A DNA stretch of 22,405 nt from a virus, in IMG/VR virus record IMGVR_UViG_3300044516_000830, positions 1 through 22,405 of that record. One strand, 5' to 3'. Below are positions 15,589 through 22,405 of the stretch, piece after piece. A model generated the notes under the pieces. It ran no database searches, was not told where the DNA came from, and saw only the letters and a program-made list of their open reading frames with translations. Every line of letters starts with the position of its first letter. Positions within the stretch are counted from its first letter, which is position 1. The translations under genes were made by a program, and so were the position numbers.

Positions 15589-15911
15589 TGGCATATCAAT
15601 ATTATAATAGATACAGTGACTTTCTTATTAATGGAGAACAAACTGTTGTGCCGTTCGTACAATTACCACAAAAAACAACTGACAAATCCTACATATATAA
15701 AGTGGCTAGAAGTAGACTAGATGTGGTTTCTCAAGAGTATTATAGTTCACCATATTTTAGTTGGTTAATTTTACAGGCAAACCCACAATTTGGAGGTTTA
15801 GAAAATAACATATTTGATGGGGCGGTATTGATTATTCCTTATCCGCTACTACCTTCATTACAGGACTATAAAGCATCTTTAGAAAATTATTTTTATTATT
15901 ATGGCAGGTAA
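15588..15911 (+). CDS. Baseplate wedge protein (gp53-like, LysM-like fold)
   Basis: A 107-residue protein coupled to the preceding baseplate gene by TAATG at 15588. The sequence opens YYNRYSDFLINGE, then VPFVQLPQKTTDKSYIYKVARSRLDVVSQEYYSSPYFSWLIL as a helix-rich core, and NIFDGAVLIIPYPLL. The pattern 'short strand, RxDxxSxxYY helix, Wxx, then GxxxxIP' is that of T4 gp53 and of the LysM-like tail protein X, which attach near the hub and wedges. T4 gp53 is longer (196 aa). Its last 11 bases overlap the next gene, whose ATG is at 15901 in another frame. Start by translational coupling is likely, as no ribosome binding site is present. Confidence 0.7.
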   Translation: MAYQYYNRYSDFLINGEQTVVPFVQLPQKTTDKSYIYKVARSRLDVVSQEYYSSPYFSWLILQANPQFGGLENNIFDGAVLIIPYPLLPSLQDYKASLENYFYYYGR

Positions 15912-18900
15912 CAGACCAGGAGACAATAGTGGAAATATATTAGTGGAATTTGATTACAATAACATTATTGTTGTTGACCCAAACAAAACTATTGATGCGT
16001 TTGGAAATATTCGTGAAAGATTGGTTGACCATGAAAAGATGGTTATGTTTGCCAACCTTGAAGCAGAACTTTTACCAAGAACTAAATTATCGGTAGGTGG
16101 TAGTCCTGAAGATAGAATTTCTATTCTTTCTATTGCCAAAATTAATTTTTTAAGACCAACCGAACTTACTTCACTGACAACGGGTTATTATGATGAATTG
16201 ACAGGTAAAAGTACAAGAAATGGGTTAGGAGATAATCAATTAAATGTTAAGGATATTGAACCCATAAATGGTAATACCGCATATCAAAAAGTTACGGTTA
16301 ATAACCCTGGTAATCAATCTACTGATAATGGATTATTAGGAATCACATCAATTAGAGTTACTACTAATACGTCATTTATACCAACTGTAAGTATGGAGTT
16401 GGAAGATATTCAAGGACGAGCATTATTTCAATTAGGTGATAATTCACCATATGCTGCGTTTTTTAATTTACCTTACCCACCATTTTATTTAACACTTAAA
16501 GGTTATTACGGTCAGGCAATAAAATATCAATTAAATTTAAAAACATTTAACGCCAGATTTAATTCTTTTAGTGGAAACTATTCAATTACTTTAGAATTTG
16601 TTGGATACAAATTTAACATTTTAAATGAGATATCGATGGGTCACTTATTGGCGGCTCCTCACATGTATAGTACAAGATTTGATATTTCTAAATCTGCAAC
16701 ATCACCTGAAGCACCAAATAAAAATGTTGAAGCGGGTACAAAACAAACGGGAGCAATATCAAAAGAATCCACCAATAGTACAAACAATATTGTAACTCAA
16801 ATTGTTAGTGAAAGGGGTTATCAAAAAGTTGTTGAAGTTTATAGTGAATATAAAGCCAAGGGATTGATTGACCCTGATTTTCCTGAATTAACCTTTGCGG
16901 AGTTAATTAATAAGTTAGAAACTTTTGAGACAACAATAATAAATTCATATACTAAAGTTGACGTACAACCATTAACTAATATTAGGGCTTATAAAGAGAC
17001 ATTAACCAATTATTATAATGGGATTTATGGTAATCAAGATTCTTGGTTTAATATAAATTTAAATCCAAGACCAATCGTTTTAAAGGATGGGACTTTAGTT
17101 TATGCGTTTAATAAAGAAATATTAGAGGACCAAACAAAAAGACAAAGAGCTTTACAAGTATTAAGTGGGGATACAATTGCATTCAATGAATTATTAGCCT
17201 CAAATCCAACTTTAGGTGTGAATGGGATATCAAAAATTGAAAATCCAATTAATCACAATACGTATTTTATTAACGTATCTTTTGACCAAGTTGATTTACC
17301 AAAAACAGTTATTGAACAATCAAATAGGTATACACCAACCGAAACCGATACAAAATTAGTTAAAGAATATTTGGAGAAAAAAATATTTGTACCAACTCTT
17401 GAAACTCAAGAAGGGGGCAATACTAACCAATCGGTTAATGTTATTACAAATCCATTACTTGTGTTTAAGTCATCATCAACAACGGTTAACAGTGTTCCAA
17501 GATTTGAAAACTTAATCTATCAAATAGAGGCCGAAACTAATAGAAAATTAACAGAATATGAAACTGCGTTAACCGCTGATTTTTCTAGAAAAATTGAAGA
17601 TACTAAAATAGGTCTTGGTTTTAAACCATCAATTAGAAATATATCTGCAGTTATTATGGCTTCTGCTGAAGCGTTCATTCGATTATTAGATGACGTTCAC
17701 ACAAATGCTTGGAATGTTAAGTACGACCCCGTAAGACAACTTGCAATTTTAGATAATCAATCATCGGCGCCTGGTACCGATACAAAGGGCAGTCTTCAAA
17801 TTTCACAACAAGCTAAAAATGAAAATCAAGGATTATCCACAAGCCAAGAACCTGTATACCCATGGCCACAATATTTTGTTGAAACTCCTGAAGATAAAAA
17901 AGGACGTTTTCAATTAAAATATATTGCAGACCCTTCTGAAGTTAACGTAACAAAAGGTTATCTATATGATAAATGGCCTGAGGTTGAATTTGTTGAAGAG
18001 TATATGAAAGGACTAACTCAAAAGTTTAATCCACCAATTGCCCAAGTACCAACAGATAGTCAAGCAACTACAAATATTATAAACATTAACGCAATTGAAT
18101 ATCCTTCAAATGGTATCGCGTACCTTAATAAAGAGGAAATTAAGTTTTTTTATGAAATATGGGAAAGACAATTTTTAACGTCAAACTATTCTGGTTATAT
18201 TAGAGCAAATGGTAATCAATTAAATCAATTGACGGACTTAGTTCTTAGCTCTGAAACAAATAATATTATAAGTAGTTTAGGTGTTAGTTCACCATTTTTA
18301 ACTTTAAAGTTAAAAAATTATAATATAACGGCTGAAAACTATGTTCTATTTTTAGAAAACATATCTAACCAAGGAACTGGTAGGTCGTATCAAGAATTTA
18401 TTAGAGATTTTTATGTTACACCATATATTAGAAATTTAACTGAAAATTCGTTTAATATTCTTACCACAAATCAATTGGGTAAAGAACCACAAAATAATGC
18501 CAAATCTGAAGCGTTATTACAGTTAGTTAAAGCTTCTAATAATACACCATTAATTATTGATACTTATCCGTTTACAAATCCGAATTGGGTGAGTGGTAAT
18601 ATGAGTCTTAGTAATCAGGCTCAAGGAGATTCAGTTTATAATACAAATCAAACTTTAACTGTTTTTAAACCGAGAAATGTAATTTCAAACTTTACAAGTG
18701 TTTATGATTACACAACCAATAGACCTGTTACTAATTTTTCGTATTTAAATGTTACCAACCCAATTACAGAAATTACTGCAACAAATTTAACAACATTTTT
18801 AGATACAAGAAAAAATCCTGATAAATTTATACCAACAGAAGGATATGTTAACCACTTTAGACCCGTCACCAACTTAACCACAGAAACAACCACAACAATG

Positions 18901-21900
18901 TTGAATACACCGTACATGGTTAATGCGATTCAAAATGGTGTTTATAATTGGAGAAAAAAAGATAAGTATCCTTATGTTCAGGCTGCGTATCTTTTCATAA
19001 ATTCATTACCGTTAGCGTCTTTAAGAGAAAGATATAAAACATATGGTTCACCAAACGATTTAGATTATATTGCATCTTGTTTTAAAAAGTTTGGCGCGAT
19101 TCACAAAATGCCATACGCTTGGGTATTAAAGATGGGTTCTTTATGGTACAGATATAAAACATACAAAACAACTGGCATTGATTTCCTTGACTCTGCTTGG
19201 AATAACTTTGATTATAAAGTTAACTTTGACCCAGTAACAAGTGCCGATACCAAAACATATACATTTCAATTTGATGGTGTTAAGAATATAAAATTACAAA
19301 ATGTCTCAATTGTTACTAATTCAAAAATACAAACTGGATTTTATCCAAAAGTTATTAATGATTTTAACGTTTTTTATAATGGATATGATTTATATACAGG
19401 ATATACTGACACAGAAATACAAACAAGTATTAATGGAGGTATGAAAGTATATAATTTTACAGATTCTAACATTTACCCAAATGGTTTTACTGGTACATCA
19501 ATTCAAACATGGTCGGTAATTTTACCCGATAATTTAATTGATTTTGTTGCGTCATCAGGAACTTGTTCTCCAAATCAAAATACGACAGGGGTTAATTATT
19601 TTATTGTCCCTTCATTCGGTTCTTCAGTAAATCAAGTTAATGTTGAATGTTTACAAAATAACAATCAAATTGTACCAATATTAAATAACCCATCTGTTTA
19701 TAATGGTTCTGTTAGATTATTATGGTCAGCACCAAATTATGGTTATTTTGATAATAATCAAATAGTTAAACCACAACCCGACTCTTATGTTAATCAAATT
19801 TTAACTGGTAATACAAAACAAGCGCCGTTTAAATTATTATTGGAAAATAACTATTCTAATATTGAAGAAGTGTTTTCAGTATTTGATAAAAGTATTTTAG
19901 ATAAATTTGAACAAGAGTTTTTAAATTTTTCTAAACCAATATCTGACATAGATTTAGGGCCACAAGTTGTTGTCCCCGTTAATCAATCTCCTGTTGATAA
20001 TAGTGCAACGTATAAAAACTTCCAATATCTATTTAGAAGTTTAATGTCTGTCAATGCCAAGGCGGGTTTAACAAATTCGGAGTATTTTAATACTCTTGGT
20101 GATAAACAACTGGTTACATTTTCAAATACGATTAAATCATTTATGGAATATGATGTGGTTTTAAAATATGGTAACCCTGCAAATTATAAAAGAAGAGTCG
20201 TTGATTCATTCCTCGCATCTAATGGGGGAAACAATTCAATTGTGGACCCAATTCAATTTGGTACATATATTAATAATACATTACCATCGGTTAATGGTGC
20301 GATTACTTTGGCTCAATCAAAGGCAACATATTCACAAGCTTGGTTGGCGTTAGAAACCGAAGTAGGGTTTTCAACAATAACCAATTTAAGATATACTAAC
20401 CAAGGTTCATATATTACGGATTTCTTTATTGATAATAATATTGAATTCTCAGTCAATAATGTTGTGTTATGTTCACAACTTATTAAGCAATATGCCACTC
20501 AAAAATTAAATGTACCAACAATTAATAGTTCACAATTTAAAACAAACATCAACACTTATTTAGGTGGGACTGACGCCTTACAAAATATTTTCTTGAATCA
20601 AATATTAACAAAAGTGAGACTTGATTTACCTAATCAACAAGAGTTACCTGAAAGAAAAATACAGAGTGTTATTGATGGACAACAAAGTAAGGTTGAAAAT
20701 TACGAAGTGTTTAAAGCCTTAAATGATAAATGGATTTCTGGTGGTGATTTTACAAACAAGACATTATTTGAAGACTTTTTATTCTTAGATAGAGCATCGA
20801 GAAATGTTGGAGACGTTCTTCTTATTGATGTATTTGATTTAAAAAATACTTTAAAGGCTAGTTCCATTAATATGGAAATGAGTGTGTTCACATTTCTTAG
20901 TGGAATATTAATTAAAAACAAATTTAATGTAATGCCATTACCAGCGTATGTTAACTTTTATAATGTACAAGATGCCGATGGAACCACAATATCACAAAGT
21001 GCTGAAGGGTCTTTACAGTTTGCGGATAATATGTGGGGAACGTTTTTGGATGTGGACTACAGAAAATCAGGACCAAAAATGATTTGTTTCTATGCTGGTT
21101 TACCATCAAATTATTTAGACTTACCAAAGGGAAATTCTCGATATAGAAATGATGCCTTTGATTTAAGACGAGCATCAGAAAATCCATTAATTGAAAATCA
21201 AGTTGGAAAAAAAGATTGGGCGTTATCTAATAAATGTGTTGGGTTTAATGTTGATATTGGAACAAGAAATCAGAATGTGTTTTACTCGTTTAGTGTTTCT
21301 ATGGATAGTGGTAAAGCAACTTCGGAGACAATTCAAACACAATTAAACATGGTAAACCAAGCAAATGGTAAAAATGTTGCAACCCAAAACGTTGGTTTGT
21401 ATAATTTATACAAACAAAGAAGTTATAAATGTGATATTATTTGTTTGGGAAATGCATTATTACAACCTACAATGTATTTTAACCTTAGACATGTTCCAAT
21501 GTTTAATGGTCCTTATTTAATTACTGAAGTTAATCACACAATAACTGCTGGTGAATTTCAAACTAATTTTTCTGGTGTTAGACAAGGAATTTATGATTTA
21601 CCGTCAATAGATAATTTCTTACAAAGTGTTAATCAAAATCTTTTAACTCAGATTGAAACTGTAATTCTTGCCAATAAAGATAATGTTACTGATAAACCAA
21701 TCACCAATATTAATAAAACGGCACAATTAACTCAATTAGGTGATAATGTTGGTGCAGCAACAAATACATGTACTAATAACTTAAATACCAATTATAGTAC
21801 TTGGGGAAATTTTGTCGAATCTGTTACAATAGGTTTAACACCTACACAACTTTCCGATGCTATTAAAGCTAAAACAACTAGTACTGAAATACAAACTAGT

Positions 21901-22405
21901 ATCTACTTGTTATGTTATGTTCTAACATTTAATAAAGATAGTTTTTATGGTTATAATAATAATTTTGCATCAGTTGTTTTGAATACTTATTGGGGGGAAA
22001 GTACAAAATATTTTATACAAAAACAAGCATCGTGTGTTAAACTTCCAAACTCATTGGGGGCTCCTACATCACAACCTATTGCCAATTTTGAAACCCTTGA
22101 TAAATTCTTAGATTTTATGGTTGCAAGATTAACACCAAATATTAGAAGAATATATTATGGTGATAATGGTAACGCTCCGTTAGGTCTTTTGAAATATTAT
22201 GTATGTTATTGGAAACCACCAAGTGATGGAATTCCAAACATACCCGAATCTTATTTTGACGCGAATCAAAATGAATTTAACACATTAAAAAGTACTTTTG
22301 ATAAAGCTTATAAGTCGGCAGCACAAGTTGGATTAGATTTTGAATCTGCTAGAAAGGCGAATAAGAGTCAAGCTCAACAAATTGCGGACGGAGTTACGGG
22401 AGCAA
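15901..22405 (+). CDS. Giant baseplate hub protein (gp27-like), C-terminus beyond window
   Basis: An open frame of at least 2168 residues from ATG 15901 (MAGNRPGDNS), without stop to the window edge, overlapping the gp53-like gene by 11 bases. Residues about 143-255 (ITSIRVTTNTSF, then MELEDIQGRALFQLG, FYLTLKGYYGQ) resemble the first hub domain of phage gp27/D-type proteins. Residues about 1842-1899 (YKCDIICLGNALLQPTMYF, then GPYLITEVNHTITAG) match the hub pattern 'G...Q....' followed by 'Y.I..V.H.i..g.F.T'. The hub fold is thus split by about 1600 residues of inserted beta-rich and helical sequence (a helical region with many charged residues at about 534-613; a Trp/Tyr-rich segment at about 1026-1093). 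Residues about 1984-2090 contain a possible peptidoglycan-related domain (YGYNNNFASV...PIANFETLDKFLDFMV), of which I am unsure. Role: central spike/hub platform of the baseplate. Confidence 0.75.
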   Translation, partial: MAGNRPGDNSGNILVEFDYNNIIVVDPNKTIDAFGNIRERLVDHEKMVMFANLEAELLPRTKLSVGGSPEDRISILSIAKINFLRPTELTSLTTGYYDELTGKSTRNGLGDNQLNVKDIEPINGNTAYQKVTVNNPGNQSTDNGLLGITSIRVTTNTSFIPTVSMELEDIQGRALFQLGDNSPYAAFFNLPYPPFYLTLKGYYGQAIKYQLNLKTFNARFNSFSGNYSITLEFVGYKFNILNEISMGHLLAAPHMYSTRFDISKSATSPEAPNKNVEAGTKQTGAISKESTNSTNNIVTQIVSERGYQKVVEVYSEYKAKGLIDPDFPELTFAELINKLETFETTIINSYTKVDVQPLTNIRAYKETLTNYYNGIYGNQDSWFNINLNPRPIVLKDGTLVYAFNKEILEDQTKRQRALQVLSGDTIAFNELLASNPTLGVNGISKIENPINHNTYFINVSFDQVDLPKTVIEQSNRYTPTETDTKLVKEYLEKKIFVPTLETQEGGNTNQSVNVITNPLLVFKSSSTTVNSVPRFENLIYQIEAETNRKLTEYETALTADFSRKIEDTKIGLGFKPSIRNISAVIMASAEAFIRLLDDVHTNAWNVKYDPVRQLAILDNQSSAPGTDTKGSLQISQQAKNENQGLSTSQEPVYPWPQYFVETPEDKKGRFQLKYIADPSEVNVTKGYLYDKWPEVEFVEEYMKGLTQKFNPPIAQVPTDSQATTNIININAIEYPSNGIAYLNKEEIKFFYEIWERQFLTSNYSGYIRANGNQLNQLTDLVLSSETNNIISSLGVSSPFLTLKLKNYNITAENYVLFLENISNQGTGRSYQEFIRDFYVTPYIRNLTENSFNILTTNQLGKEPQNNAKSEALLQLVKASNNTPLIIDTYPFTNPNWVSGNMSLSNQAQGDSVYNTNQTLTVFKPRNVISNFTSVYDYTTNRPVTNFSYLNVTNPITEITATNLTTFLDTRKNPDKFIPTEGYVNHFRPVTNLTTETTTTMLNTPYMVNAIQNGVYNWRKKDKYPYVQAAYLFINSLPLASLRERYKTYGSPNDLDYIASCFKKFGAIHKMPYAWVLKMGSLWYRYKTYKTTGIDFLDSAWNNFDYKVNFDPVTSADTKTYTFQFDGVKNIKLQNVSIVTNSKIQTGFYPKVINDFNVFYNGYDLYTGYTDTEIQTSINGGMKVYNFTDSNIYPNGFTGTSIQTWSVILPDNLIDFVASSGTCSPNQNTTGVNYFIVPSFGSSVNQVNVECLQNNNQIVPILNNPSVYNGSVRLLWSAPNYGYFDNNQIVKPQPDSYVNQILTGNTKQAPFKLLLENNYSNIEEVFSVFDKSILDKFEQEFLNFSKPISDIDLGPQVVVPVNQSPVDNSATYKNFQYLFRSLMSVNAKAGLTNSEYFNTLGDKQLVTFSNTIKSFMEYDVVLKYGNPANYKRRVVDSFLASNGGNNSIVDPIQFGTYINNTLPSVNGAITLAQSKATYSQAWLALETEVGFSTITNLRYTNQGSYITDFFIDNNIEFSVNNVVLCSQLIKQYATQKLNVPTINSSQFKTNINTYLGGTDALQNIFLNQILTKVRLDLPNQQELPERKIQSVIDGQQSKVENYEVFKALNDKWISGGDFTNKTLFEDFLFLDRASRNVGDVLLIDVFDLKNTLKASSINMEMSVFTFLSGILIKNKFNVMPLPAYVNFYNVQDADGTTISQSAEGSLQFADNMWGTFLDVDYRKSGPKMICFYAGLPSNYLDLPKGNSRYRNDAFDLRRASENPLIENQVGKKDWALSNKCVGFNVDIGTRNQNVFYSFSVSMDSGKATSETIQTQLNMVNQANGKNVATQNVGLYNLYKQRSYKCDIICLGNALLQPTMYFNLRHVPMFNGPYLITEVNHTITAGEFQTNFSGVRQGIYDLPSIDNFLQSVNQNLLTQIETVILANKDNVTDKPITNINKTAQLTQLGDNVGAATNTCTNNLNTNYSTWGNFVESVTIGLTPTQLSDAIKAKTTSTEIQTSIYLLCYVLTFNKDSFYGYNNNFASVVLNTYWGESTKYFIQKQASCVKLPNSLGAPTSQPIANFETLDKFLDFMVARLTPNIRRIYYGDNGNAPLGLLKYYVCYWKPPSDGIPNIPESYFDANQNEFNTLKSTFDKAYKSAAQVGLDFESARKANKSQAQQIADGVTGA

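Noticed and set aside
1-22405. tRNA genes, CRISPR arrays, insertion sequences or integrase/attachment sites
   Set aside because: Intergenic gaps are short and A/T-rich; no cloverleaf-like sequence, direct-repeat array, inverted terminal repeats or recombinase motifs were seen.

Overview
The window is a stretch of the virion morphogenesis region of a tailed phage with a contractile tail (T4-superfamily myovirus type). It carries tail terminator, tail sheath, tail tube, tail-assembly chaperone/hub, tape-measure and baseplate genes in an order close to that of T4-like phages. The DNA is strongly AT-rich. Almost no gene has a Shine-Dalgarno sequence; starts are preceded by A/T-rich leaders instead. 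This resembles phages of Bacteroidetes/Flavobacteria, but the host cannot be proved from this window. No integrase, transposase, tRNA, rRNA or CRISPR array was seen.

Layout. 1-607 (minus): the 5' part of a SNF2-type DNA helicase gene, reading out of the window. 608-662: divergent promoter region. 663-2631 (plus): three genes joined by TAATG stop/start overlaps, two unassigned small proteins and a gp15-like tail terminator / sheath stabilizer candidate. 2628-2789 (minus): a 53-residue ribbon-helix-helix-like protein, convergent with the terminator gene. 2910-6137: an unusually large tail sheath protein, followed by a strong intrinsic terminator. 6183-7013: a HAD-family phosphatase, an enzyme gene set between sheath and tube. 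7117-7605: tail tube, followed by a terminator. 7678-8421: gp26-like baseplate hub / tail-assembly chaperone, overlapping a small +1-frame coding region (to 8560) at a UUU UUU CGC site. 8549-8585: terminator. 8605-10473: tape measure. 10534-15588: a 1684-residue baseplate protein with an OmpA-like module between low-complexity linkers. 15588-15911: a gp53/LysM-like baseplate wedge protein. 15901-22405 and beyond: a giant hub-type protein of at least 2168 residues.

How it works together. The sheath and tube proteins polymerise on a baseplate made of the gp48/54-like, gp53-like and gp27-like proteins. The tape measure (622 aa) should set a tail of roughly 90 nm. The terminator protein caps the tail, and the chaperone, probably made in a short and a frameshifted long form, helps the tape measure and tube assemble. 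Intrinsic terminators after sheath, tube and chaperone, and a recurring TATTTAT element upstream of most transcription units, suggest that each abundant structural protein has its own transcript.

Points most worth attention: the candidate +1 programmed frameshift in the chaperone gene; the OmpA-like cell-wall-binding module in a baseplate protein; the HAD phosphatase and the ribbon-helix-helix gene inserted among tail genes; and the enlarged sheath, whose middle and C-terminal parts differ in codon use.
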